64,000 nucleotides of DNA from Choristoneura fumiferana. Lineage: Eukaryota; Arthropoda; Insecta; Lepidoptera; Tortricidae. A program made the translations under genes and the position numbers. The stretch is from positions 2,982,741 through 3,046,740 of the forward strand of contig NC_133473.1 of the NCBI RefSeq assembly GCF_025370935.1. The letters run 5' to 3'. This document shows, piece by piece, positions 1 to 12,500 of this stretch. The notes under the pieces were generated by a model. That model was not told the origin of the DNA. It did no database searches and worked only from the letters and a program-made list of their open reading frames with translations. Every line of letters starts with the position of its first letter. Position 1 is the stretch's first letter.

Positions 1-200
1 TGTAAAGTAAGGGGACAGTGTGAAAATAAATCTACTCTTATTCATCGGTGTCTAAAAGTGCTTTTCAATCACTAACGCACCCCTCGAACGTAAGTACGTA
101 TATTTATTTGATTCTTTGTCTTTCATTATAATATGATCCTTACAAAATCAAATTGGATTTTGATTTTAGTATAAAAGTAAAAAGTAATAGGAATTACATA
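1..200. other. Unassigned left edge
   Basis: AT-rich sequence without recognisable gene or repeat ends. Confidence 0.3.
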
Positions 201-204
201 TTAT

Positions 205-345
205 TCGGAGGATTTTTTTATATGAAACTACCGTGAAACTCACTCATATTAAATATAATGACCCGGATAAACATGTTATGAGTTTAACATGTCGAGCTAA
301 ACTCGATTTAAGACGTGAGTTATCCGGGTCATTATATTTAATATG
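205..345 (+). mobile_element. Penelope-type repeat P1, short copy with inverted arms
   Basis: Perfect 26-base inverted arms at 245-270 and 320-345 (CATATTAAATATAATGACCC... paired with its complement). The middle has TTTAACATGTCGAGCTAAAC, the 3' half of the hammerhead-like unit seen more fully at 26,160. The left flank atgaaactaccgtgaaactc recurs, inverted, beside the 26 kb copy. Confidence 0.55.
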
Positions 346-420
346 AATTTAATATACTACAGAAAACAGAGTGTAAATGACAATAAAACTATCCTAAACT
401 TAACATACTTACATAAAATA

Positions 421-1030
421 AAAAACCGGCCAAGAGCGTGTCGGACACACCCGGAATAGGTTTCGTAGCCATTACGAAAAAATGAAGTAATATTTTTCTA
501 AGGATTTCGTATTTTGAACGGAATATTCCACATTCCATTATTCCCATTTGCGATTTACTCTTAAACTACTAATAATTCTCAAGAAAATTTAACCGTTAAA
601 GTTTTCCTTGTAAGTTTGATATACTTACTACCACCCTGAATTTTTTCACATTTTTCCACCCACCATTTTAGATTTTAGAGGGGAGGGGACGATCGATTTT
701 AATGAAAACTTACACTTTAAAGTGGAATATTTTGCAAACATATCACTGAATCGAAAAATCTTTTAAGCAACCCCTAATGATTTTAAAATAACTACTACCC
801 CACACTACAACATTGGATGAGAAAAAAAAAACATCCCCACTTTACGTCTACGGGAGGTAGGTACTGTAGAATTTTTTTTGTACCATTTTGTCGGCATAGT
901 TTACATATATATTCGTGCAAAGTTACAGCTTTCTAGCATTGATAGTCACTGAGAAAAGCCGCGGACGGACAGACAGACAGACATGGTGAAACTATAGATT
1001 CCGTTTTTGTTATTTTGCCTACGGAACCCT
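421..1030 (+). repeat. Dispersed repeat A, near full length
   Basis: Begins near ccggccaagagcgtgtcgg and ends tacggaaccct. Internal landmarks: acggacagacagacagacat and attttgtcggcatagtttac. Other copies: 44,880-45,528 (+), 42,039-42,658 (-), 61,975-62,247 (-, truncated). Non-coding; no transposase seen. Confidence 0.7.
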
Positions 1031-2135
1031 ATAAAGAACTAAAACTAAAAACTAATACAAATTATTTAAGCTAGACTCCTTGGTTAAGGTTCCGAAGATG
1101 CTGACAGGAAGCGTTCCCTCTGAATTGTAAAACAAACGCAACCTTATTGAAAGGAAGATAAAAAAACAACGCCAACTTCTCGTGCAGTTATCTGAGCACA
1201 AGCTAGTGCTTGTGCTTCGTTAGAAGTTTTCTGTAAGTTCCGATTTCATAACTTAGATAATTTTATTCACCTGGTACGCTCGAAGAAAATTAGCTGCATC
1301 TGTCGTCTCGTTCATTTTTGCTCAGGAAAGCTTCTTAAGAGCGTTTTTAACTGCTGAGCTGGCAACGTTGCATTTTTGTTAGTTTTTCTCGATTATTCCA
1401 TAAAAATTGAATGAAAATTAAAAATGTGGTCTGATAGAGTTAATGTGTCTACTGCAATAATTATACGTGATAGACTTTTATATAATTTAAAAACGAACAA
1501 ATGTTTATTAACGGTTTTCCGGAAAATTCAAATTATCTTTCGAAGCTTTTGCACTCAAGCAGATGTGTTCGCCTTAAATATTGACGTCACACAACTCTAC
1601 AGGGCCCAATCCATAGCATTAGTAATTCAATGACAAAAAACCATTTTGTGTTTATGGAAATCGAAATACATAATTATGATATTAATACGATCCATCATTT
1701 CGACACGAGAAGGTTAGGTATCCCCCAAAGACAACAGTTAACCAATTTGATTCGATAAAAATTGAGCGATAAATGAATAGACAAAGTTACTATGATAAGG
1801 TTCCATGGTGCCTCGGGAAACAAAATTGTCGTCTGTAGGTCATCTCTTTGATTTATAAATCAAATATATTTATGAATACGTAGTGCTTTACCAAGGTTTT
1901 TGTTAATTGGAAAAAAAATACTTTAGTCAAATGTCATCCAAATTCTTTCAGCCGTTTTACCTTGAGGGAGGAACAAACATACACACGCACATAATACTCA
2001 CAAACTTTCGCATTGTTAGACCAGTTGAGTTAAGGGACAGTTGGATGGATGGATGAGGTCACGTTATATGTATCAGTCCGCACACATCTTTAGAATCTCA
2101 CCAACAAAATAACCAAGAAAAAGTGAGAAAACCCC
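1031..2135. other. Unassigned AT-rich interval
   Basis: No exon or clear element. 1,960-2,030 ends like a LINE tail (aacatacacacgcacataat), too short to classify. Confidence 0.3.
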
Positions 2136-2328
2136 GGACTTTGTCACTTCAAAGTTCAATATCTCAAAAACGGCTGAACCGATTTTAATAAAACATGTCT
2201 AAGAAGCATTGCTAGAAAACCTGCTTTTAATTAATAAAAATCGCTTTGAAATTGGTCCACCCGCGTAAGAGCTAAGGTGCCACGGACAGACGCACATAGT
2301 GGTCAAACTTATAACACCCCTCTTACAC
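2136..2328 (-). repeat. Dispersed repeat C
   Basis: Shares the aaaacggctgaaccgatttt and cttataacacccctctt blocks with copies at 4,222-4,437, 5,444-6,085, 17,268-17,452, 39,668-39,905 and 57,580-57,770. Confidence 0.7.
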
Positions 2329-2767
2329 CCCTATCTCAGCCAGTTCCTTTTGTCGGAGGCATCGCATCGCAAAAGAAAATGTTTTAAGGTTATTTATTGC
2401 CACGACAGCAGTATAGTATTATCTTTTACATTGAGCCACGTCACTTCTTCCTTGTCTATGGTTTTAATTTTTTTTCTTCGTCTGACTGGGGCAAAGGAAC
2501 TGGCTCATGCATACATGTATATTTAACGTTTGGGCTCCACAGAAAACCAGCGTTACTGCACATAATGTGCGGCAACACATGCTGAGTGGAGACCCTTTTT
2601 GGTATCCTGCCGTGTCACCAAGTAACATAGTTTTAGTGCTAGTTTTAGTCTTAGTTTTAGGTGGTACTTATGGAGCCAAAATAAACCTTTCTTTCATTCT
2701 TTCTTCTTTCTTTTCGGGGGTTAATAAAACAACACACAAAGTCATCTCTCTTTTTTGATTAATTAGA
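2329..2767. other. Unassigned, with a degenerate TTTTAG array at 2,630-2,660
   Basis: Overlapping small open frames here lack homology signals; nothing else seen. Confidence 0.3.
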
Positions 2768-2769
2768 TA

Positions 2770-3218
2770 GTAGGAATTATTTGAGCTGTCCCGATCTCGT
2801 TAAGAGCCAACCTTTCGAACTAAGCCATTGTATTCTATAATATCCTCAAGTGCATAATCCTCAGTTTAAAATAAAATGAAATACGAGATAAAATAGCTCC
2901 TTGAAATAACGACTTTATTATTTACTTTAGAGAGTTCATTTCAAATAAAACTTTGTTGGCAGATAATGTTTTTCAAAATTGAATGCGTCGTAGACAAGCA
3001 GCCTCATGGAAAAGTATTATCTGCGAACGTGTATTTATTTTAAAATGCACTTTCTGCTCTAGCCAATAAAGTCGTTATTGCAATGAACTATTTTATTTTA
3101 TATTTACGTTCATTTTAAACTGAGTAGGTATTATGCGGTTGAGGGCACAATAGAATACAATGGATTTGATCGAAAGGTTGGCTGTTACAGAGATCTGGAC
3201 ACTTGAAATAATTCCTAC
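2770..3218. mobile_element. Long-arm inverted-repeat MITE with TA duplication
   Basis: Diverged arms of about 150 bases (2,770-2,920 and 3,062-3,218) starting GTAGGAATTATT and ending with its complement, flanked by TA at 2768-2769 and 3219-3220. The TA target suggests a Tc1/mariner-type origin. It lies 71 bases beyond the transporter stop codon. Confidence 0.75.
3092..3097 (-). promoter_or_regulatory. Candidate polyadenylation signal of the transporter
   Basis: Minus-strand AATAAA about 195 nt after the stop codon, inside the right arm of an inverted-repeat element (2770-3218). Further AATAAA hexamers occur at 3034-3039 and 2914-2919 in the same element. Which one is used cannot be told from sequence. 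Confidence 0.4.
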
Positions 3219-3289
3219 TATACCTATATTTAATCAAAGCATATTTAATCAAAGTCACTCTTATATTAATACATCTTACATTTTTAACA

Positions 3290-3528
3290 TCACAGTTTTT
3301 CAAGCATAGTCTTGAGCGAGTATACAACGCCGGACACCATAGCTATTAGGGAAAATAAAACAATGATGGTGTTTTTGAACACGACACAGTAAACTGGTCC
3401 CAGGTCCTTGCCCCAGCGGAAGACAGTCTCGGTTATGGCGGGGAGCATGAGACCCATTACTGACAGTAGAATTGCCCCGATGAGTTCCATGAAGAGTTCT
3501 AAGCGAGGAACCGCAGTGGCGATGCCAA
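3290..3528 (-). CDS. SLC36 transporter terminal coding exon 9
   Basis: 239 nt after acceptor ttattatttcag. It encodes [20 protein letters not shown], the last membrane helices and the C-terminus [13 protein letters not shown], stopping at TGA 3292-3290. The (I/V)PRLELF..L.GA pattern is the conserved C-terminal SLC36 block. Sequence that reads openly upstream of the acceptor is repeat-derived intron, not protein. Confidence 0.95.
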
Positions 3529-6500
3529 CTGAAATAATAATTGGTAATATTAGTCTTAGGACAGGGAAGAGCGGTGGAAAAAAGGGGAGGCCTTTGCCCA
3601 GCAGTGGAACATAATACAGGCTACATAAAAAAAATATTAGTCTTAAATACAAGGTTTTAATTAGATAACTGATCCCTCTTTTAGGGCCTGTTTCACCCAA
3701 GGCTCGGAACCGGTTTATATAATAGCGGTAAATACCGGTTTATTTCGGTTTAACTCCGAACTTTCATAAGAACGCGAACGTTTTTAAGAACTTAACTATA
3801 ACCTAAATAAACCGGTTTATTCGACGAGTGACAGCTGGCCGGCCGGGGGCGGGCGGCGACGTTTATCCTGCGCCGGAATAAACCAGTTTTTATTAATCTA
3901 AACCGGTTAATCTGACAAGAACTTTATGGAAATGTTCCCTTAAAAACCGGTTTAAAAATAACGGCTTCGCGACGAAACCAAAATGAAAAGGTTTTGCGCC
4001 AAGTACGTGATAACGGTTTGGACATTTAACCGGTATCCAAGTCTTGGTTTCACCACTTGTCGACTTTAAGTGACGGATATCAGTGATGCCGTCTCCGTCT
4101 GTTTTGTCCGAATAAATAAAGACGGCATTACTTTTATCTGACACTTAAAATTAGTGAACAAGTCGTGACCCAGGCCCTTAATGTGCCCATTGAAAGAGTC
4201 ATTTAATTTTATGTCTTCAAAAACCCCCGACTTTGTCACTTCAAAGTTCAATATCTCGAAAACGGCTGAACTGATTTTGATGAAATATGTCTAGGAACCA
4301 TCGCTAGAAAACTTGCTTTCAAATAAAAAACTGCATTCGAATCAGTCCACCCGTTTAAGAGCTACGGTGCCACAGACAGACAGTTAGACACACATAGCGG
4401 TCAAACTTATAACACCCCTCTTTTTGCGTCAGGGGTTAAAAAAATTAAAGATTTATATCGATGCGGTCACTGAAACATGTTGTTAGTTAACTAATTGTAA
4501 TTATTAGTCAGATGTTACCATATCAATAGTGGAGCATCAAACATATCTGCTTGGCCATCTGGAGCTGATTTGGCATGCGGGCCGAGTGCAGATCGGGAAC
4601 TTCACACTTCAGTTGGTTCGCAGGTTTGTGTGCAGGTTTCCTCACGATGTTTCCTTCACCGTTAAGCTCGTGGTAAACAAATATAATTTCGCAAATGGGT
4701 TTCGAAAAAATCAGAGGTGCGAGCCGGGGTTTGAACCGACGATCCTCTGCTGAGAGGCCATAGGTCAATCCACTAGACCACCAAGGCTCACAATCTAATA
4801 ATATTATTATTATATTAATCTAATAATACCTATTAAAAGAGTTCCAACGAGTCGGATCCCCGCTACGGCCCATCCGTGGTTTCTCGCAGGCACTCGATGC
4901 TTAAGATGCCTCCACACCACATCAAAGGGCACGTAGAATATCAGTGCGAAGGTCAACAGCATCACACAGGCTACCATGATCTTTGCGGACTGGGCCAAGC
5001 TGAAAAAAAGGTGGTTAATTCATATTTTGAGCCAGAAGTACAAATGATCGTTGGGGGAGAAAAGTCCTCGTGTAGATACCACGAGCCGGGAAACGAGGCG
5101 TTGGCGCCTTATCGAAAATACAAACTGAGACATGGATCCACAGAAAAACCAGAAAAAGAGACCAGCACTGAGAATCGAACCCAGGTCTTCAGCATTCCGT
5201 GCTGCGTGCTATAACCCCTACACCACTGCTGGATATTTTCGATATGGTTTCACGGGATACTCGTAAAAATAACAAATTTGGAGTTGAAATAAAAAATACA
5301 AAAAGACTCCAAAAAACCAATCATAATGCGTTTGCGCATGCAAGTCTGCAAGTGTAGCCGGCGCTTTTTTTTTGAGGGTGAGGATAAATGTATCGATAAG
5401 ACTACTTCATTTTCTAACCAAGAGTAAGCACAGCGCTGTTTTTAACCCCCGACGCAAAAAGAGGGGTGTTATAAGTTTAACCGCTATGTGTGTCTGTCTG
5501 TGCCACCGTAACTCTTAAACGGGTGAAGCGATTTGAATGCGGTTTTATTTATTTTAAACCATATTTTCTAGTCATGGTTCTTACTTACTCAATACCTACT
5601 CAATACTTTATTGCACATAATGGTTTTACAGGTGGTGTGACTTAAACTAGGAGATCACATTATGTAGGTACCCTGTTGGGTACATAATTACAAAATTAAT
5701 AATTTTTAGTATAAATATTATTATATATTAATTAACTAGCTTTTGCCCGCGGCTCCGCCCGCGTGGTATTCGGTTATCGCGCGCTGTTCCCTCGGGAACT
5801 GTGCATTTTTCAGGAATAAAAAGTAGCCTGTGTCACTCTCGGGCCCATAAACTATCTCTATGCCAAAAATCACGTCGATCCATCGCTCTGTTACGGCGTG
5901 AAAGACGGACAAACATACTTTCGCATTTATAATATTAGTATGGATTATTACATTGATTATTATTTTTATTGGTGATTATTTTATTACATTGTATATTAGA
6001 CATGTTTTATCAAAATCGGTTCAGCTGTTTTTGAGATATTGAACTTTGAAGTAACAAAGTCGGGGGTTTTCCAACTATTTGTTGCTAATATTATTTACTG
6101 GTGGAACATCGCACTGCTTTCTCGCACATTTTTGATGTATCAGGATAATACTTACATTTCGTCCTGGGGAAGGTTCAACGTAAGGCTACCCCGTACTTCG
6201 TCTCCGTACTGCAGGTACCCTGCAAACCCGACGCAGGCGTACAGCAGAGACACAGTCACCATAGCGATGTTCAACACGCCTGGGCAGCCCAGGAACTGCG
6301 CTGGCTTTATCATCTCGTTTTCTATTGGCATCACCACGCCAATGCCTTCCATTGCGAACAAACTTGTGCTGTAATAAAGTAATATAACATTTAAAAAATG
6401 TTAAGCTTAGAATTAGAGATGTGCCGATCATGACTTTGGCCGACTAGCCGACTAGCCGATTAGTCGGTTGTAAAGAAGCCGACTAATCGGCCGACTAGTC

Positions 6501-9500
6501 GGCCAAGCCGATCACAAGTTCGGGGATTTCCGTGACGCTTTGTTAACCAGCTGATTTGGGCGCAAGTCGCAACCGATGCCTGTAAGCGTGTCGGAACCTG
6601 TTTGTTTTATTTAATTCTTATTATTTTATTTCTATATTTTTGCTTTTGTAACTAAGCGGTGATATTGGGAAAATAAAACTGTGTTAAGGTAATGCCTACT
6701 GTTATTGTTCATTAAAGTAAAAGAGCTAAAAATAAATAAATTTAATCATGTCAAAAAGAACGGCTTCCGAAAAGGTTATAGTACCTACCGTAGACCACAT
6801 AAATGCGTTGCGGCAGGTTATACAGAACCGAACCACAGCACCTAACCAGGACCGAAGAGTATAACCTCCCCCTTTGCCTTGCATTTGTAGACTACGAGAG
6901 AGAGAGAGAGGGGGCTATGCTCGGGGTTTCTCTGCGGAATAGAATCCGAAATGATGATATCCGCAGTAGAACTAAGGTTACCGACATAGCCCGAAGAATT
7001 GCGAAACTAATGTAGCAGTGTGCGGAAAGCACAAGACCGGTCTGAGTGGAGAGCCTTGGGGGAGGCCTATGTCCAGCAGTGGACGTCTTTCGGCTGACAT
7101 GATGATGTCAAAAAGAAAGTCTTGTGTATGGATTTTTTGAACAATTAGACAAAGATTCCCGTAAAGTCAAGTAGGTATAACTAATGCCAAAATATAATTT
7201 CTCGTATAGGCAAGAAAAACAGTAAATACTACAAGAATGAACAGCTTAAGGTTTTTATGTAATGTAATTCCCCTCTGTGTATACATGAAAATAAATATTT
7301 TATTGAAATATACGTACAAAGTAAGAAGCCGGATAGTCGGCCCTTTTTGCCGACTATTCGCCGACTAGTCGCCGACTACGATAGTGGCCGGATAGTCGGC
7401 TTTACCGACTAGTCGGCGACTAGTCGGCACATCTCTACTTAGAATTATAATAAAAAGGGTCAAAGAAGAAACCAAAAGAGCGGGGTTGCTTGGCAGAGCA
7501 TATCGGGAGAATGCATTCTCCTTTCCCAGCTTTCCAGCAAATGGCTGACGCAAAATTCTGTGGGTAGATAAGAATCCACTCCGACCCCTCCTCCTCGAAA
7601 TAAGCTCCAGGTAGTTGGGGACGTTGGGGATAGGCTCAGAGTTGCTCAGCGAGCTATGGAGAGAGCTATGCTTGGGGTTTCTCTATGGGATCGAATCAGA
7701 AATGAGGAGATACGTAGAGAACAAGGGTCACCGACATAGCCAAGCGAATTGGCTCGTTGAAGTGGCAATGGGCGAGCCATATAGCACGGAGAGTGATGGC
7801 CGTTGGAGCCGAAAAGTTCTCGAGTAGAGACCGCGGACCGGCAAGCGCAGCGTAGGACGTCCACCAACAAGATGGACGATGACCTGGTTAAAGCTGCGGG
7901 TTCACGGTGGATGCAGGCCGCTGCCAACCGAAGCAACTGGAGATCGGTGGGGGAGGCCTATGTCCAACAGTGGACGTCCTACGGCTGAGATGATGATGAT
8001 GATGAGTTGGGGACGTGAAGCCGGGTTTTTAGCCGGTGAGAGTCTGACACTGTCTGGACCCTCCCTTCCAAGTCGTCCATAAGGGTTCTTTCCCGACCGC
8101 ACGCCGCATGAATTTTAAAAACTAAAATCACGTAAATAAAGTCAAGGGCCCTTAAAGAAGTAGGAAGAGGAAGGAGGAAGTGTCTTTTTCCCTTAAGGCC
8201 ACTTAACCCCCCCCCCCCTCCAAAAGAAAAGTCTAATCGCGTGCAACAGCTAGTTTTAAAATAAATTCATTTAACCGCAAAGTTAAAACGACAATTTTTT
8301 CCTCACACATAATAAAAAACCGCAGACAAGGTAAAGTGTAAAATATAACTCGGTACGTCAGAGGGATTTCAGCCAAGTTCCTTTTTCCTTGACAATGGCG
8401 GACGTGTTTGGTTTGGAATTGTTCCTGTTTAAAGGGTATAAGTAAATGGACTAATTTACTTCATTGTAATGTTTTGAATTTAATCATAATTTAAGTTTTC
8501 TAATACTTTGAAGAGTGTTCTTACGGAAAAAAAGTTGCGCAGAAAATTTGAGAAAACTTAATAATAGTCTCAGAACCATGACCCGTTGCTTGGAACCTAC
8601 GTTCCTGAGCTGGAGAGACTTATTAAACCACTATGCTACAACGGCTTTTAAAGTAATTCGTCAGTTTTAATAAAAACAAAGAATATATAAATAGTGATAA
8701 AAATAATAGAGTTATATATAAAACAAAGTCAGGAATAGGATAATAAGTATTAAAAACATTGGAAAATTAATGACAAAATAAAATAAAAGAAAAATTATTT
8801 CCCATACAAAATTTTCATGGTTTTTCCGTCCGTCGGTCTGTCAAGACCCTTTATCTCGAGAAAGGGTAGCTACATCGAGTTGAAATTAAAACCATATTAT
8901 ACAGGAATCTATAGTCCCTTGAAGCTGTGAAAAAATTGAATTTACAAGTTAACTTGAAAAAAAGATACGGCCGTGTATGCCGCAAAAATCGTAAATTTCG
9001 AAACTCTCAATGGAATCAAAATTTGTAGGTTATGTAACAAACATATCTTAATATATATAATTCTTCTGTACTTTGTTTGTCACAAACGGCTGGACCGATT
9101 TAGATGAAATTTTGTGTGTAAGTTTCAATAGGTTCCTGGATGGTTTGAAAACATAATTGGTCCCGGTAGGTGTGGTTGCTGTCGGTATGTTATCATATTT
9201 AATGTAGTGCTGCTTTTCCGGGCAGGACAAAGTCTACCGGGTCCGCTAAGTTACCTTATAAAATTAGGTATCCCTGTAATAGAAGTGGCCAGATTCCTCT
9301 CCGTTACTTTAGGAGGATCTCTCACGCAGTAGTAGATGGAAATGCCTATAGCTCCGACCCACACGAAGTTGGCGATGGCGGAGAAAGGGACCAAATACTT
9401 CAGTTTGTTGATTTGGCACAGTGGCACTAAGACCACCAGAGTGAGGCCACAGAAGGCTGTCACGGACCATTTCGGACCACCGTATTCTTCTGATACCTGA

Positions 9501-12500
9501 AAAACAGTTAAAAAATAATTTTAAGTGCGGAAAAGGGATAGAATTTTAAAATGATTTTGGCCTGTTCGCTCAAATGGTATGTGCTGTGAGATAAAATAAT
9601 CAACAAAAAAAACACATCTACAAGGATTGAAATAGGTCGAACGCGGCGGCGTCTAAGACGAAGTGGGACTGGACCATGTTTGTCGTATGCCGGATGAGTT
9701 GAGGACCAAGATAGCCACCGAGTGGATGCCCAGCTGGCAGACGTAGATGGCGATGGCTGGATGAATTGGACTACTTCTTGAAGGACTGGACTGGCCCTTG
9801 TTTATTATTTTATTATTATTTTAAATAAAATCATAGAGTTCGTAAAGTAAACGTTGCTGTTGATAAAAAGTAGTTGTTGTAGCCAGATTTCAAATGCCAA
9901 AACCGCTTGCTTTGCTTGCACAAAATTGACATATCTATGTACTAGACTGCATGTTTCTTACATCAAAACGGCGCACAAAATTTGTTAACAGCGCGGTTTT
10001 GTGAACCTTTCACTATAGTTTGTTGACGTCCGTGACAGCGGTTGTGTCAAAGTAATACTGATGATAGATGCGCCGCGCGTTTTGTTCCAAACAGCCAGTC
10101 TAGTGCCGTAAGGTACATAGATGACGATGTTGCACAATCATTATATTGCAAGAAGTTACTAGCCGACACCCCCCACCCTCCCCGACCACCCCGACCCCCG
10201 AACCAGGTTTCCACGTGACAGACTAGAGTGGACCAACAGAAACCCTATTTGTTGTGTTTTGTTTTTTGCTTTTAATAAACCATTTTTATTTTTTAACAAA
10301 AACAAAATTATGTGAAAAATTATTTTTTTAAAGATTGTAGTGTGTTCCACTGCTTGCTGGGCAAAAGCCTCACTTTTTTCATGAAATTAATTAGTTTTAA
10401 TGATGAAACCTCCGAACTACAACATAATAGCTATAAAAGTGCTGATTTAAAAACATAAACCACGAACGTTATACACACACACACACACACACACATACAC
10501 ACACAAAAAACACGTCTGTATCCCAATGGGCGCAGAGCACATGAAACGTTACCGCTTCGGAGCCACTTTTACGTTACGAACGTTATCAGTTAAATAAAAA
10601 ACTTATAGTAAATAGTCTCTTATTCTGAGAGACGTAAGGCTGGGATGATGACGATGATGAAAATAGTCTCTCATACAACCCACCTGTTTGAATGATTCGG
10701 CTACGACCACAACGTAGACGCAGCAGGCGCCCGCATGTATTAGCGCCAGTCCCCAATCCGCTAGCTCTCTGTAATTTACCGTACAACTAATAAGAAACCC
10801 GAGTATTCAAAATTAACGCATTAACTGCCACCGACGCATATATGCGTTTTTGTAACTTCGCCCAGTGCCGCTGTCATAATTATTCGTACATTTTGAACGC
10901 ACATGTACGTCGGTGGCACCTGTGGTCAGTCAAGTCAAGTCAGGTGGAGTTTCTGGATAATGAAACGGTATAGTAATTTTAAATGTATTTGACGTGTATA
11001 TAATTTTAATTTAAACGATCAAATTTTAACGTAACGTCAAAAGTAACGTATTTTGACAGCATGCACCTAATCTTTAATTTTAAGTTATTAGTTATTATTG
11101 TATCTTGACGGGGCCCTCTATTAGCTAACGAGTTATCTCTCTCGTCTACCGGTTCTGAAAAGAGTTGTCGCCTTTCGGACGTATGCTAAATATTATTTCA
11201 CTGAACCTGGTTCACTGGGTAGATTGCAGATGGTAAGACCTTGTGCAAGGTCCGCCCGGATTGCTACCACCATCTTGCTCTTGAATTTGATCTTGGCGTG
11301 AAGAGTAAGACAGTCGGTGAAATTACTGGCACCTGAGGTATCCCATCTTAGGCCTCTAGGTTGGCAACGCATCTGCAATATCCCTGGTGTTGCAGATGTT
11401 TATGGGCGGTGGTGATCTTTTACCATCAGGAGACCCACTTGCTCGTTTGCTATCCAGCCGAATAAAAAAAATTTTTGTACCGGACTTTGCCGAAACGAAA
11501 GGGGTTTAAAGTGTTTACCTTACAAACGGTGCATATCTTCTAACGGGTTTTGGCCCGTTTTGGAAGACCAAGTGACAGGTCTCCGCGTACCCCAGAGAGG
11601 GTTTCTTCAACTCCACGCACAAATTTTGTGACGTCGTCACCTGGAATGAGGAATATTTTGATTAAAATAACTTATTTTAACCAGGGCTGGACCTGTCAAA
11701 TCATATGGACCAAGTCAAGTATCGCAGGTTTGTGCAGGTTTCCTCACGATGTTTTCCTTCACCGCATAGCTCGTGGTAACTTTCAAATGTAATTCCGCAC
11801 ATGAATTTCGAAAAACTCAGAGGTGCGAGCCGGGGTTTGAACCCACGACCCTCTGCTTGAGAGGCGATAGGTCAAACCATTAGGCCACCACGGCGATGGT
11901 GCGTGTGAAGTTCCCAATCCGCACTGGGCCTGCGTGGGAACTATGGCCCAAGCCCTCTTGTTCTGAGAGGAGGCCTGTGCCCAGCAGTGGGACGTATATA
12001 GGCTGGGATGATGATGATGAAGTCAAGTATAAAAATAAAATATATATTTACTAATTCAACGCTCCAAAATATGTACCACTGTTATTCCGACGTCATAAGG
12101 CTGTGGTAACATGTTTGAGTAGATCGAATGAATACTTAGACCAACGCTGACCAATAAATAGATAATCTAGGTGGGCAGCTTTTTTTAAGCCTGAGCCGGG
12201 CGTTTGGCCACTACTTTCAGAGGTACCTACCTAACTTTGAAAAAAAAAAATGGTCGTGCTATTAGCTAGCTGGCCGATCATCGCGTTGGTCGGCAAATTC
12301 AAATACTTTGGCAGGCAATTTGTGACCCACGAGATTAGGTTTTGCCAGCTTTGGAATAGATAAATATTTTTACGGTTGACTGTACATCTCATCTGTTACC
12401 TATTGGGATCCGTGGGATAGCCAGCAAAACGAAGGAGCATGCCCTTGATACACTGTCACGAAACCAAAATTCAGACACCTATATTTCGATGGGTCCTATG

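Noticed and set aside
3290..3700. 136-codon open frame over the last exon
   Set aside because: Only the part below 3,528 is coding; the upstream residues come from a LINE-derived intron segment and a clear acceptor separates them.
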